Shown: positions 16,885 to 25,020, numbered from the stretch's first letter. The stretch is DNA of 27,140 nt from a virus (IMGVR_UViG_3300010938_000123:1-27140); one strand, 5' to 3'. The notes: generated from the sequence alone by a model not told the origin. Program-made: numbers and translations.

Positions 16885-17276
16885 TTCAAACCTGCATCAT
16901 TCGCTATTTTCTTCATGCCTGCTTTCAGTCTGTTTCTCAAGCGATGACCTCGAAAGGTGGTTCTAAAAAACGGCTCAGCGGCTTGGCGTGTTGTACCAAA
17001 TTCCTTGAAGCCTGCTTGGGGCACATTACTACCGCCAGCGAGGGTTTCGACAAAGATGTAATTGCCTTCTTTTTGTGTGCTTCCAGTTTGAATCGAGTCA
17101 GCGGTTTCACCTGTATATTCTTCAGATGTCCTTTGAAGGCTATCTACCATCTCTGGTTTGATGGTGGGTGCAATATCTTCAAGCAATTCCGTGACTACAT
17201 CTTCAACATTCTCGTCAGCGTTCGCAAGGTTTTCCAGCCAATCATCAAAACCTTTGAATTGCAAATCAACTTTCAT
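16881..17276 (-). CDS. HK97 gp10-like protein
   Basis: The 131-residue product starts at ATG 17276, overlapping the head closure gene by 4 nt. It has the HK97 gp10 pattern: N-terminal helix with KGFDDWLENL, a middle TGETADSIQ with beta strands, then GFKEFGTTRQAAEPFFRTTF and a helical basic tail GMKKIANDA. The FGT..APFFR motif is diagnostic of the family. These small proteins work at the head-tail interface, probably in tail completion. Confidence 0.85.
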   Translation of the reverse strand: MKVDLQFKGFDDWLENLANADENVEDVVTELLEDIAPTIKPEMVDSLQRTSEEYTGETADSIQTGSTQKEGNYIFVETLAGGSNVPQAGFKEFGTTRQAAEPFFRTTFRGHRLRNRLKAGMKKIANDAGLK

Positions 17277-17620
17277 ACTGTGCCTTTCACACGTTCGACT
17301 CGCAAGACGGTCCAGCGGTTTTTCTCACGCACGTGGTCAATCGAGACAATCTTCCATGTGTCGCTACCGTTCAGCACCTGCCATTTTTCAGATACATCGC
17401 TTCGATATCGGATTGTGACCGTGGCACGCTGGCTTGATTTTTCTGCTTCACTGGACACCAGCTCTTGCCCATGGTCATATTCCCATTTCGACCACACGGT
17501 TAAATTCGTGCCCACGTTCGCGTACGTCTCCACTTGCGCGCCATTCACTTTTGTAATGGTTGGTGTTTGAAACGTGATGCGTCGATTCAGTTCATTGATA
17601 TGCACTTTCAAATCAGCCAT
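17273..17620 (-). CDS. Head closure / head-tail adaptor protein
   Basis: This 115-residue product overlaps its neighbours at both ends: its start at 17620 shares one nt with the previous stop, and its stop overlaps gp10-like by 4 nt. It matches the phage head-tail joining family (SPP1 gp16-like): INELNRRITFQTPTITKVNG, WSKWEYDHGQE, then RATVTIRYRSDVS and SDTWKIVSIDHVREKNRW. It would bind below the connector and stop DNA leakage before tail attachment. Confidence 0.82.
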   Translation of the reverse strand: MADLKVHINELNRRITFQTPTITKVNGAQVETYANVGTNLTVWSKWEYDHGQELVSSEAEKSSQRATVTIRYRSDVSEKWQVLNGSDTWKIVSIDHVREKNRWTVLRVERVKGTV

Positions 17621-18165
17621 TAGAACCAGCTCGATCTGTCAGACACAAACAACTGCGCGGCATGGGATGGCACATCACCAATGGCTTCTCGGTTTTCATA
17701 CCAATACGCAACCGTCAATAAGATGGCTTGCACAAACGTAGCGGGCACTGCCGCTGCTGTACCATAACCAGCCACAAATCGAATCGCCACTGCACCTGAT
17801 TCAAGCAATGCCACACTGGGGGTGCTATTGAACACAATCACACCAGGATCACTGCGGGCATCTACGACGTAATCGGTCCATGTATATTCAACAGCATTTT
17901 CATCGAGATATTTGACCGAGGTCACGGACTGCAACGGCGGACGTGGTAATTTGATTCTGCCTTCGCTTGGAAAAGCATCCAGCACCAGCTCCCATGTCTC
18001 GGTCACGAACGATCGCCGCGCCAAGCCTTCTCCCTGCTCGCGTGCCGTTTTGAGGTATGAAGCAATCAACGCATCATCGGTGGCGTAATCCACGCGCAAA
18101 TGCAACTTCGCCGTTTCCAGAGAAACGGGTTCAGCTTCGGGGGCGGTGATCAGTTTTAGATTCAT
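17620..18165 (-). CDS. Head-tail connector protein (gp6/gp8-like)
   Basis: The 181-residue product begins LITAPEAEPVSLETAKLHLR then DDALIASYLKTAREQGE, typical of the HK97 gp6/phiE125 gp8-like connector, with the AR..E.LARRSFVTETWEL motif, LPRPPLQSVTSVKYLD and GAVAIRFVAGYGT. It would form the ring under the portal. The start ATG at 18165 has no strong ribosome site. Between it and the preceding gene lie two hairpins. The end overlaps the closure gene by one nt. Confidence 0.85.
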   Translation of the reverse strand: MNLKLITAPEAEPVSLETAKLHLRVDYATDDALIASYLKTAREQGEGLARRSFVTETWELVLDAFPSEGRIKLPRPPLQSVTSVKYLDENAVEYTWTDYVVDARSDPGVIVFNSTPSVALLESGAVAIRFVAGYGTAAAVPATFVQAILLTVAYWYENREAIGDVPSHAAQLFVSDRSSWF

Positions 18166-18178
18166 TGGTTTGTGCAGT

Positions 18179-18250
18179 GCCTGTGCCAGATGGGGAAGGT
18201 TTATCCATCTGACACAGGCGTTCGGGACAACAAGCAGATGGCACTGCTTG
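18179..18250. repeat. Two adjacent stem-loops before the connector gene
   Basis: Arms of 15 nt at 18179-18193 and 18205-18219 (one mismatch, 11-nt loop) and arms CAAGCAG/CTGCTTG at 18231-18237/18244-18250 (6-nt loop) fill most of the gap. AGATGG occurs in the loop or stem of both. No T-run follows, so RNA stability or translation control is more likely than termination. Confidence 0.65.
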
Positions 18251-18257
18251 CGATTCC

Positions 18258-18512
18258 TTATCCTTTGGCTTCATCCTTCGATTCAGCAGTCGACTCGACT
18301 TTAGCATCGGCATCTTTCTTGCCTTTGTTTTTATCTGCTTTCTTTTCAGCAGTCGGCTCAACTACCGCTTCTACATCTTTGGCTTTCACGGGTTCGGCAT
18401 ACCCACCATTGATTAACTCTTTGGCTTCTTTTTCAGGTACGTCGTATTCTTTGCCGATTTCGCGCACACCATTGGGACCAGCTTGTAAGGCAAGCATTCG
18501 AATATTCATCAT
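18258..18512 (-). CDS. Small structural-region protein with charged Lys/Glu/Ala tail
   Basis: The 84-residue product starts MMNIRM (18512) or better at the second ATG (18509), because AGGTG is only one base before the first. The N-terminal 40 residues, ALQAGPNGVREIGKEYDV then EAKELINGGYAEPV, match small phage proteins that lie between the capsid and connector genes in many siphophages. The remainder is a repeat-like, disordered Lys/Glu/Ala tail. The function of this family is not known to me; a structural or scaffold role is inferred from position only. Confidence 0.6.
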   Translation of the reverse strand: MMNIRMLALQAGPNGVREIGKEYDVPEKEAKELINGGYAEPVKAKDVEAVVEPTAEKKADKNKGKKDADAKVESTAESKDEAKG

Positions 18513-18519
18513 TCACCTG

Positions 18520-18930
18520 TTAGGCTGGTGGTGCGACACGTGCACCTGCTTGCAACCAAACTGCGGAAAGTAAAGCGGCACTGGCATTACCCGTTGGTGT
18601 GATGGTGGCACGGATATAACGCTTGGCGCCAATGTAACCAATCTTACGGGTTTCATTGTCATCATCAAATTGGAAACCTGCTTGTGCTTCCGTGCCGAGT
18701 AAATCGGCATCTGCAACAGCGGCAGCGTCACTTAAGTTAGAAGCGTCACCTTCTTCCATCAAAACTGCAAAGGTTGCATCGGCATCCGCAATTGAACCTA
18801 ATGCAATCACCAATTCGTTGGCATTGAAGTTGGCTGTATCCAAAATTTGACTAACCTGGGCTGTGTTATCCCCAACAGACACAGGACTAATCGCACGGCT
18901 GACTTTGATGTTGTTATGTAAATCTTTCAT
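18520..18930 (-). CDS. Putative capsid decoration protein
   Basis: The 136-residue product starts at ATG 18930 with AAGGAG about 7 nt upstream. The opening LHNNIKVSRAISPVSVGDNT and the later strands VIALGSIADADATFAVLMEE and RKIGYIGAKRYIRATITPTG match a protein group common in siphophages beside the major capsid gene. The pattern suggests a beta sandwich, and a decoration or head-stabilising role is usual for this slot, though not proven here. It is followed by a charged small protein. Confidence 0.6.
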   Translation of the reverse strand: MKDLHNNIKVSRAISPVSVGDNTAQVSQILDTANFNANELVIALGSIADADATFAVLMEEGDASNLSDAAAVADADLLGTEAQAGFQFDDDNETRKIGYIGAKRYIRATITPTGNASAALLSAVWLQAGARVAPPA

Positions 18931-18985
18931 TGTCTATCTCCTTATAAAATTCTTCTACATCAACGAACAATCACACCATCAAAAA

Positions 18986-20185
18986 TTAAGATGGAGCGAG
19001 TTTCACACGCACAAAGGCTTCTTCTAATACTGGCATACCATCTGATTCGAGGCGACCAATGAAGCCAGTTTGATTGGTGGCGGCATACAACTCATTGAGA
19101 CGTTGAACGCTAAAATCCAGTGCATCAGCAATGTGATAAAACGAGAAATCACCCAGGATGCCCACATACAAACCAGCTGTGAAGGTGTTCGGTGCATATT
19201 CACTGGTGAATAGCGGAATGCCTTCGAGCATATCGGGTTGACCTTGTTGAATCGCAGATTGCCAAAGATAACGATTCTCTGAATCTTTGAGTTTGGCAAG
19301 CATCTTGACTGCGTCACGATGGAAAACCCACTTGGCGCGGGGCCAGTAGCCAGCTTTCAAGGCATACTTGGCGTTTTTCAAACCATCGGCAGTGAAGGCG
19401 GTGGTGGTGTTATCGGTGCTGACATCACGACCTGTGCTGATACCATTTGATGAAGCAGTGAATACACCTAAGTATTGATTGGCACCGTTACCGGTCATGC
19501 CTGCTTTTTCAAGCGTGATACCGAACTTGTAAGCCATGCGGTCAATCACCAATTTTTCAACATCAGGGTTGAGGCGCAATAATTTATTACTGACCTTGAT
19601 GCGTTTGGCTAATGGGTGCGGGTGCAATTCACGCTTGCCAAAATTCATACCGCTATCTTCATTGCCTGTGCCGAGTTCACTCGTCCAATCGGCATCGTCA
19701 GGGTCACTGGCTAAATAAGGCATGCCGAGTGATTGCGCATTCGCGATTACATTTGGCGTTGCCCATTGACGAATAAATGTTTGATTGTCAATCGCTTGAA
19801 TTAAGCGGTTAACAAATTGTTGTGGCGTGGTGACGAATCCACCCGATACATCTGAATCGGCTTGCAAAGCACGCAATTCAGCACCGATTTCACCTTTGCG
19901 GAAGAAGGCTTGCAACGCACGGGCTTGTTTTTCTTCATCAACATTGCGAGTTGAGTCACCTTCTGGGCGCACAGGTTCACTGGTGCGGAAATCAGGAGCA
20001 TCCACTGTGCCAAGCTTGCGGATGTTTTCAATTTGCTTATCAATTTTTGCCACATCTGCAAAAATCGAATCGTAATTGGTTTGCTCTTCAGCATTGAAAT
20101 CACGATTTTCTTTTTGGCAGAGGTCAAGCATAGTTCTGGCTTGAGTCACCAGTGTGTTACGTTTTGCTAAAAGTTCTCGTTCCAT
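18986..20185 (-). CDS. Major capsid protein, HK97 fold
   Basis: The product is 399 residues from ATG 20185, with AAGGAG 7 nt upstream; earlier in-frame codons overlap the protease stop and lack such a site. The first 60 residues are coiled coil (the scaffold-like delta domain; ERELLAKRNTLVTQARTMLD). A charged linker follows, and then DVSGGFVTTPQQFVNRLIQA and the E-loop/P-domain sequence (WTSELGTGNEDSGMNFGKRE, HPHPLAKRIKVSNKLLRLN) typical of HK97-type capsids. The end has LDFSVQRLNELYAATNQTGF. Cleavage of the N-terminus by the protease gene upstream would be expected before DNA packaging. Confidence 0.93.
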   Translation of the reverse strand: MERELLAKRNTLVTQARTMLDLCQKENRDFNAEEQTNYDSIFADVAKIDKQIENIRKLGTVDAPDFRTSEPVRPEGDSTRNVDEEKQARALQAFFRKGEIGAELRALQADSDVSGGFVTTPQQFVNRLIQAIDNQTFIRQWATPNVIANAQSLGMPYLASDPDDADWTSELGTGNEDSGMNFGKRELHPHPLAKRIKVSNKLLRLNPDVEKLVIDRMAYKFGITLEKAGMTGNGANQYLGVFTASSNGISTGRDVSTDNTTTAFTADGLKNAKYALKAGYWPRAKWVFHRDAVKMLAKLKDSENRYLWQSAIQQGQPDMLEGIPLFTSEYAPNTFTAGLYVGILGDFSFYHIADALDFSVQRLNELYAATNQTGFIGRLESDGMPVLEEAFVRVKLAPS

Positions 20186-20189
20186 GTTC

Positions 20190-20864
20190 TTACTCCTTCT
20201 TAATTGGATATTTAAGTGCAATCAAATCCAATTCACGGGTTCGCAATACTTGTCGCACTACGAGTTCCTCTTCTGTACCGCCTGATACAGCCTGAGGTTG
20301 TGGTTCTGATTCGGTTGCTGGTTGAAATTTCGAGCGCACAGCTGCACTCGTTTGTGGATATGCCCCAAAGGTTGCAGGGCATACATCAAACAATTCAGAA
20401 ATTTCAGTAATCGTGCGTAAGGGTAGTTCTTTACTTTCATCGGGCGGATAAAACCATTTTTCTTTGCCTACTTGAAACGCGAAAGACGATTGACTGACAT
20501 CGCCACGTGCCACTTTGGCATAAACACTCATGGCTTCGGGATCATCGGGGTTGATATCAATTTCATAATCCAAGCCGTTTGGTGTTTCATTCAAAAGTAA
20601 TGTGTTGGCAGTGGTGCGCCCTAAGACAACATTCCAATTGTGATTAAAACAACCAATCGTGTCAGGATTGTTTTCGAGCACCTTACGAAATGCGCCGGGC
20701 TCAATTTGTTCACGAAACCAACCGCGAATGACTGTCTCCTGATTGAAGACTGCGGCTTGCCCTTTAATAACGAGCTTGTCATCGGCGCGTTTTTCAGCAC
20801 GCACTTCTAACTGGATAAAGCGTGTCTCGACAAAGTCGGGTAATTGATTATTTTCATTCGGCAT
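20190..20864 (-). CDS. HK97-family prohead protease
   Basis: The product is 224 residues from ATG 20864, with GAGGAG about 7 nt upstream; a longer in-frame start at 20879 overlaps the portal gene and has no such site. The pattern includes LVIKGQAAVFNQETVIRGWF, IEPGAFRKVLEN, the catalytic His region CFNHNWNVVLGRT (His75) and the Ser motif RGDVSQSSFAF (Ser126), and ending in TFGAYPQTSA. These define the U35 prohead protease. It cleaves the capsid delta domain and itself. The C-terminal 50 residues are acidic, Gln- and Pro-rich. The gene order portal-protease-capsid is standard. Confidence 0.92.
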   Translation of the reverse strand: MPNENNQLPDFVETRFIQLEVRAEKRADDKLVIKGQAAVFNQETVIRGWFREQIEPGAFRKVLENNPDTIGCFNHNWNVVLGRTTANTLLLNETPNGLDYEIDINPDDPEAMSVYAKVARGDVSQSSFAFQVGKEKWFYPPDESKELPLRTITEISELFDVCPATFGAYPQTSAAVRSKFQPATESEPQPQAVSGGTEEELVVRQVLRTRELDLIALKYPIKKE

Positions 20865-22407
20865 TTTTATACTCCTCAACCAACCGCAACATAGTTTCTA
20901 CACTTGGTTCATGGGCTTCATCTGCGGACACAGTCTGCCAACGCAGTTCACAGTATTCAGCAATAATTTCACTTGCACGTTCTTCTTGTAAATAATTTGC
21001 TTCAACAAATGGCTTGAATAATTGCGCAATAAATTCACGGTGTTCTTTTTGATAAAAATTCTCAAGCCATGCGGCATATTTTTCAGGCTTATCTTTGCAA
21101 CGTTTGCTTGCATCACGTACTTCATTTGCTTCACGGCGCGCCAGTCGTTCGAGCATGTCTTTGAACAGTGGTTCGATATCAACATCGCGCTTGCTTGGGG
21201 CTGGCTTTGTATCAGACTTGCCAACCACGGTCATATTCAACGGAATCAGCATTGCATCCAAGCCTGCCATCGGCATTTTGTTTTCCATCTCACGTACTTC
21301 ATTGCGCGTGAGTATGCCGTTATTAATCGCTGAAACATAAGCACTCATGCGAGTGGCGATGTCTGTTCGCAAGAAATCTTCCACCAAATGTTCAATGACA
21401 ATCTTCTTGCGTTCGCTTTCGAGTAATAAATCTTTCTGTGCGCTTTGCTCGATGCGCTTTAACCACGGGCGCAAGGTGTGTGATAAATAACCAATCTCTT
21501 GTTGTTCAATACCCGTACCCCAACTGGTACTGCGTTCTACATCACCAAGCATGTGAGGTGGCACTCTGAACATACGCGCAATTTCACCAAGTTGAAAGCG
21601 ACGCGTCTCGATAAATTGGGCATCATCAGGTGGGATGCCAATCTTCTCGATGGTCATGCCTTCTTCCAGAATTGCCATACGATGTGCTTTATCTGCACCA
21701 CGATATTCTTCATTCCAAGATTCTTTGAGGCGGTTGTAGGTTTTATCTTCCATCTGTCTGGGGTGTTGAATCACCACGCCCGGCACTGCACCGTTCTCAA
21801 AGAATTTGCTACCAAACTTTTCTGCCGCAATCGAAAGCCCGATGGCATGTCGTGCTTGTGTGATACGCGAGTATCCGACCAAACCATCAAAGCCAAAAGC
21901 AGGGATGTGCCAGATTTCTTCTTGACGAAATGCACGCTTGTTACCATTCATTTCGGTATATAAATATTTGCGCTCGCCGTTTTCACGAAATACTTTCATG
22001 CGGTCGGGGCGCAGGGGCCACAACTCACGCAAGATGCCGCGACGATCCCATATCTTCTGACTGAAGTGATTGCCCCAGCCAAGCAAGTGACCCATAATGA
22101 ATTCACGGTAGACCAAGCTGGTGTGTTCTGGATTTGGAATGTCATGTAATAGTACGTAGTATGGACTGTCATAAAAACGTTCTTTGCCACGCTCTAAACG
22201 CTGATAGGTAATCAACGGCAGGCTGGCAGTGTCTTCCATCAATATAGTGAATGCCGCAAGCACCGAAGCCACTGTTAATGCGGCTTCAACGGAAACTTCT
22301 TCGCCTGCATACGACCCCATGCCATAGCCACGCACCACCCAACCAGGCGGTGATTGAGAGACGTGAAAAGCTGAACGTTCCTCCACCATCTTTGCCGTGA
22401 TAGGCAT
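20854..22407 (-). CDS. Portal protein (HK97 family)
   Basis: The 517-residue product starts at ATG 22407, with AGGAAAG upstream. It has the HK97 portal features: VSVEAALTVASVLAAFTILM, SPYYVLLHDIPNPEHTS, then WGNHFSQKIWDRRG with ELWPLRPDRMK, AEKFGSKFFENGAVPG, and the RMFRVPPHMLGDVERSTSWG motif with QEIGYLSHTLRPW. The dodecameric portal forms the DNA channel at one vertex. The C-terminal 130 residues are helical and charged, as usual. It follows two small membrane proteins. Confidence 0.93.
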   Translation of the reverse strand: MPITAKMVEERSAFHVSQSPPGWVVRGYGMGSYAGEEVSVEAALTVASVLAAFTILMEDTASLPLITYQRLERGKERFYDSPYYVLLHDIPNPEHTSLVYREFIMGHLLGWGNHFSQKIWDRRGILRELWPLRPDRMKVFRENGERKYLYTEMNGNKRAFRQEEIWHIPAFGFDGLVGYSRITQARHAIGLSIAAEKFGSKFFENGAVPGVVIQHPRQMEDKTYNRLKESWNEEYRGADKAHRMAILEEGMTIEKIGIPPDDAQFIETRRFQLGEIARMFRVPPHMLGDVERSTSWGTGIEQQEIGYLSHTLRPWLKRIEQSAQKDLLLESERKKIVIEHLVEDFLRTDIATRMSAYVSAINNGILTRNEVREMENKMPMAGLDAMLIPLNMTVVGKSDTKPAPSKRDVDIEPLFKDMLERLARREANEVRDASKRCKDKPEKYAAWLENFYQKEHREFIAQLFKPFVEANYLQEERASEIIAEYCELRWQTVSADEAHEPSVETMLRLVEEYKNAE

Positions 22408-22410
22408 GGA

Positions 22411-22620
22411 TTATTTCTTTCCTGTTGTTAAGGTACGAGGTGCAACCCACGCCAAGAAGTACGAGGTCAACACCGATTCGGCGACAATAATGCCGCCGCA
22501 AATCATCAAGGCTGTTGCCATAGAAACATGCAAGGCGACACCTGCAAATAACATCAGCAAGCCAAGCCAGTAGGCAACTTCGTTGCGGTCGAGCGATTGA
22601 AAAAAAGAAAATAATTTCAT
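22411..22620 (-). CDS. Small membrane protein with two transmembrane helices
   Basis: The 69-residue product has hydrophobic helices at about 16-32 and 35-58, with a charged N-terminus (SLDRNEV) and a short basic tail TTGKK. It overlaps the preceding gene by 4 nt (ATGA). Proteins like this recur before the portal of siphophages, and holin or envelope functions have been suggested; I regard its role as unknown. The end of the gene shares about 20 nt with the junction before the other small membrane gene. Confidence 0.6.
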   Translation of the reverse strand: MKLFSFFQSLDRNEVAYWLGLLMLFAGVALHVSMATALMICGGIIVAESVLTSYFLAWVAPRTLTTGKK

Positions 22621-22859
22621 TTGTCTCTGCCACGCATTTCGGATATTTCGCGCCCCAGCTGTTTGACTTCTTCGGCGATGCGCCCGATGGCTTGATTGGT
22701 TGATTCAGTGTGTTTGTTTAAGAATTCCCTCCATTGCTCATCGCGTCTTTCCATTGCTGTCAGGAAGTCTTTGTTTTGGCGTAAGGTAAACCAAATAAAC
22801 ATCCCCACCAATGGAACTTGAATGAGCAATCCAATGTATGAATTTATAGCGGCTTCCAT
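22617..22859 (-). CDS. Putative holin-like protein (single N-terminal TM, coiled coil)
   Basis: The 80-residue product has one hydrophobic helix (INSYIGLLIQVPLVGMFIWF) at its N-terminus followed by a charged helix (ERRDEQWREFLNKHTEST, then RIAEEVKQLGREI). One membrane helix plus a charged tail resembles small bacteriocin-/BhlA-type holins, but no endolysin is visible nearby, so a lysis role is uncertain. AGGAAA is 12 nt upstream of ATG 22859. It is the first gene after the terminator hairpin and is preceded by an 8-codon leader. Confidence 0.5.
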   Translation of the reverse strand: MEAAINSYIGLLIQVPLVGMFIWFTLRQNKDFLTAMERRDEQWREFLNKHTESTNQAIGRIAEEVKQLGREISEMRGRDK

Positions 22860-22862
22860 AGA

Positions 22863-22889
22863 TTATTTTTTTCCTGTCTGTATTGGCAT
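22863..22889 (-). CDS. Eight-codon leader open frame with strong ribosome site
   Basis: AAGGAG stands 5 nt before ATG 22889. The frame is MPIQTGKK then TAA, ending 3 nt before the start of the holin-like gene. Its last five codons match the end of the other membrane gene (TTGKK). It could be a coupling leader or the remnant of a deleted gene. Confidence 0.45.
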   Translation of the reverse strand: MPIQTGKK

Positions 22890-22903
22890 AAAACTCCTTA
22901 AAC

Positions 22904-22938
22904 AAAAACCGCCCGAAGACAAATATGTCTTCGGGCGG
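22904..22938 (-). terminator. Strong intrinsic terminator in the late-operon leader
   Basis: A perfect 13-bp GC-rich stem (22909-22921 with 22926-22938, loop AATA) is followed on the minus strand by TTTTTG. It lies about 60-90 nt after the promoter at 23003-23030 and before the head genes. Without anti-termination it would block the head and tail operon. Confidence 0.85.
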
Positions 22939-23002
22939 CATCACTCCGAAAGAAACGCCACAAATGAATCGCGGCACGCCTAGTCGTTATTCAGTTGAAA
23001 AT

Positions 23003-23030
23003 ATTATAGCACTTTTGTAGATTTTGACAA
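23003..23030 (-). promoter_or_regulatory. Putative late promoter
   Basis: On the minus strand TTGTCA (23030-23025) and a perfect TATAAT (23008-23003) are 16 nt apart. Start is expected near 22996. The transcript would run into the terminator 22904-22938, as with lambda pR' and tR'. Confidence 0.75.
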
Positions 23031-23040
23031 GCCTGTTAAA

Positions 23041-23081
23041 TGATAAATCCCAGAGTGAGGGGGGCACCCTGAGATTTATCA
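23041..23081. terminator. Long imperfect hairpin after the terminase block
   Basis: Perfect 9-nt arms TGATAAATC (23041-23049) and GATTTATCA (23073-23081) are extended inward by CAG/CTG and GTG/CAC with two single mismatches, with a G-rich loop. On the minus strand it is followed by TTTAAC. It may end the terminase transcript just before the late promoter. Confidence 0.55.
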
Positions 23082-23112
23082 AGATAAAATTTAGAACAAG
23101 ATTTCTAATTCG

Positions 23113-23281
23113 TCAAGGGTTGCGCGGGCGAATGAAGTTGTTGATGTTTTGCAATTCATCGAGGATGTGATTCAAATCGCCAACGTGGGTCCAGTTGTGA
23201 CCACCTTGTGAACTGGCTTTGCGGTCGTGATTGATTAAGTTCGCGTCAAGCCGATTCTTTTGCTTGTTTTACGGTTGCCAT
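23113..23281 (-). pseudogene. Small phage protein gene with a +1 frame break
   Basis: ATG 23281 has AAGGAG 6-7 nt upstream but reads only MATVKQAKESA before TGA. One base later the +1 frame reads KQKNRLDANLINHD and then GGHNWTHVGDLNHILDEL to TGA 23113, clearly coding-like. Skipping one A in the GTAAAACAAG stretch would give a continuous 55-residue protein. It may be a sequencing error, a mutation or a +1 programmed shift. Helical and polar, probably cytoplasmic; unknown function. Confidence 0.55.
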
Positions 23282-23337
23282 TTCAATCTCCTTGTTGCCA
23301 TCATTAGGACGCAACTGCCAAAGGAAGTCAAGTCTGT

Positions 23338-25014
23338 TTATATAAAGCGAAGCCCGCGATCTTCATATACACTTTTTGTTTCTGGATGGCGCAGTGCTAA
23401 ATCTAAACCCATGATGCCTGCCACGATACCATCTATTTTGTATTTAGATTTGCTTTTGCTTGGTTTGATAGAACCTGCGGCGTTTTGCTCTGCAACTAAG
23501 TTACCTGCCATCCAAGATAAAACTGGGTTGCCTGCATGGTGTAATTTTTTGGAAGCCACCAAACGTAAAAATTCTTTTGTCGGTGCAGGCATAGACTTGA
23601 AACCTTGACCAAAATCAATCATTTCAAAACCCATGTCTTGTAGGTCTGCGACTACTTCACGCGCACCCCAGCGGTCAAAAGCAATTTGCTTGATATTGTA
23701 TATCTCGCCTAGTTCGCCGATTTGTTTTTTTATTAAGCGCAGGTCTATGACGTTGCCTGGTGTGGTTCTTAGAAAGCCATCACGCTCCCACGCTTCATAA
23801 TTGACACCGTGACTGCGTGCTCTTTCAACAATATTTTCTTCTGGTATCCAAAAGAATGGAAGCCAGAAATGGGCTTCATCATCATACGCAAAATCTAAGA
23901 CGAAGGCGGCAATGTCGTTGGTAGCGGCAAGGTCTAGCCCGCCAAAGCACACCTGACCTTCCAGTGCAGGCAAAGGTTTCAAGTTGGCTAACCACATTTC
24001 GTTGGTAATGAGGCGCGATTCTTGTTCAGTCCAAACGTTCAATGCCAAGCGTTTGAATGTGTTTTGATAACCAGGTATTGCAATCGCCATTTGTACTTCT
24101 TCTTCAAATGTGTTGATCGGAATGGTGACCCCTAAGTTTGGGTTGGCTTTCTGCCATGTTTTGGGATTGGTCCAATCATCGCCTTCGTCTATGGTGTAAA
24201 TGACACCCCAATATGAATCATCTTGGACCACGCCTTCTAATATGCGCTGGGTGTATTCCCACATTTCATAACATATAGATTGGCGGTCGTAGCCTGCGGT
24301 GGTAAGCATAATAAACATAGGTTGGCGGCGAGCTTTGCCTGCTTGCCATAGCGCATCAAACAGCTCACGGTTTTGTTGAACGTGAAGTTCATCTATTGTG
24401 ACTGCGTGGGCATTCCAGCCATGTGCTGTGCCTACCTTAGATGCTAAGACGTGAAAAGCCGAGTTGGTATCTTGGCGGATGATTGTTTTTTTGAAAGGCT
24501 CACATATTTTTATCAGTTCAGGGCTTGCCTCAACCATTGCTTTTGAAGCGTTAAATACAATGCCCGCCTGTTCACGTGAACCTGCTAAGGCATAAACGAG
24601 TGATGATATTTCGTTATCAGCAGTTAATAAAAAAATATCTAATCCACTGGCGATGGTACTCTTGCCGTTCTTTTTAGGAATGGCGCAAAAGATGCGGCGG
24701 TATTTTCTTGTGCCATCAGCGATGCGCTTCCAACCAAATGGAATGTAGATGAGCATAGCAACTTGCCAATCTTCTAATACAAACGGGTCGCCTGCTTCGC
24801 TATGCACAGAACTTTGCGGGTGCTTTAATACTTCGGTAAAAAAATCTTCGGCATACTGCGCGGCTTCAGGGTCAAAATAAAATCCGCGTTCTTTTGCAGT
24901 TTTCAAGTCATCTATGTGGCGTTGACAAGCCAACTTGACCCATTTGCAAGCGGGTATTTTGCCTTTGATGACAGCTCGCATGTAACGTTCGGCGCGGTGT
25001 AGTTTACGAGCCAT
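23338..25014 (-). CDS. Terminase large subunit
   Basis: The product is 558 residues. The ATPase half has a Walker A-like IPKKNGKS (112-119), Walker B AVTIDELH (204-211) and LTTAGYDRQSICYEM. The nuclease half has GGLDLAATND (Asp361), AFDRWGARE (Asp447) and KIDGIVAGIMGL (Asp528), the three acidic positions of the Terminase_1/HK97-type nuclease. It cuts concatemers and pumps DNA into the prohead through the portal. It follows a 95-residue protein and the P27-type small subunit. Family and motif match leave little doubt. Confidence 0.95.
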   Translation of the reverse strand: MARKLHRAERYMRAVIKGKIPACKWVKLACQRHIDDLKTAKERGFYFDPEAAQYAEDFFTEVLKHPQSSVHSEAGDPFVLEDWQVAMLIYIPFGWKRIADGTRKYRRIFCAIPKKNGKSTIASGLDIFLLTADNEISSLVYALAGSREQAGIVFNASKAMVEASPELIKICEPFKKTIIRQDTNSAFHVLASKVGTAHGWNAHAVTIDELHVQQNRELFDALWQAGKARRQPMFIMLTTAGYDRQSICYEMWEYTQRILEGVVQDDSYWGVIYTIDEGDDWTNPKTWQKANPNLGVTIPINTFEEEVQMAIAIPGYQNTFKRLALNVWTEQESRLITNEMWLANLKPLPALEGQVCFGGLDLAATNDIAAFVLDFAYDDEAHFWLPFFWIPEENIVERARSHGVNYEAWERDGFLRTTPGNVIDLRLIKKQIGELGEIYNIKQIAFDRWGAREVVADLQDMGFEMIDFGQGFKSMPAPTKEFLRLVASKKLHHAGNPVLSWMAGNLVAEQNAAGSIKPSKSKSKYKIDGIVAGIMGLDLALRHPETKSVYEDRGLRFI

Positions 25015-25020
25015 GATTAC

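Noticed and set aside
16944-17570. A 208-residue plus-strand open frame
   Set aside because: It lies opposite three recognised head-tail genes, is rich in Cys, Phe and Ser and lacks a ribosome site; a shadow of minus-strand coding.
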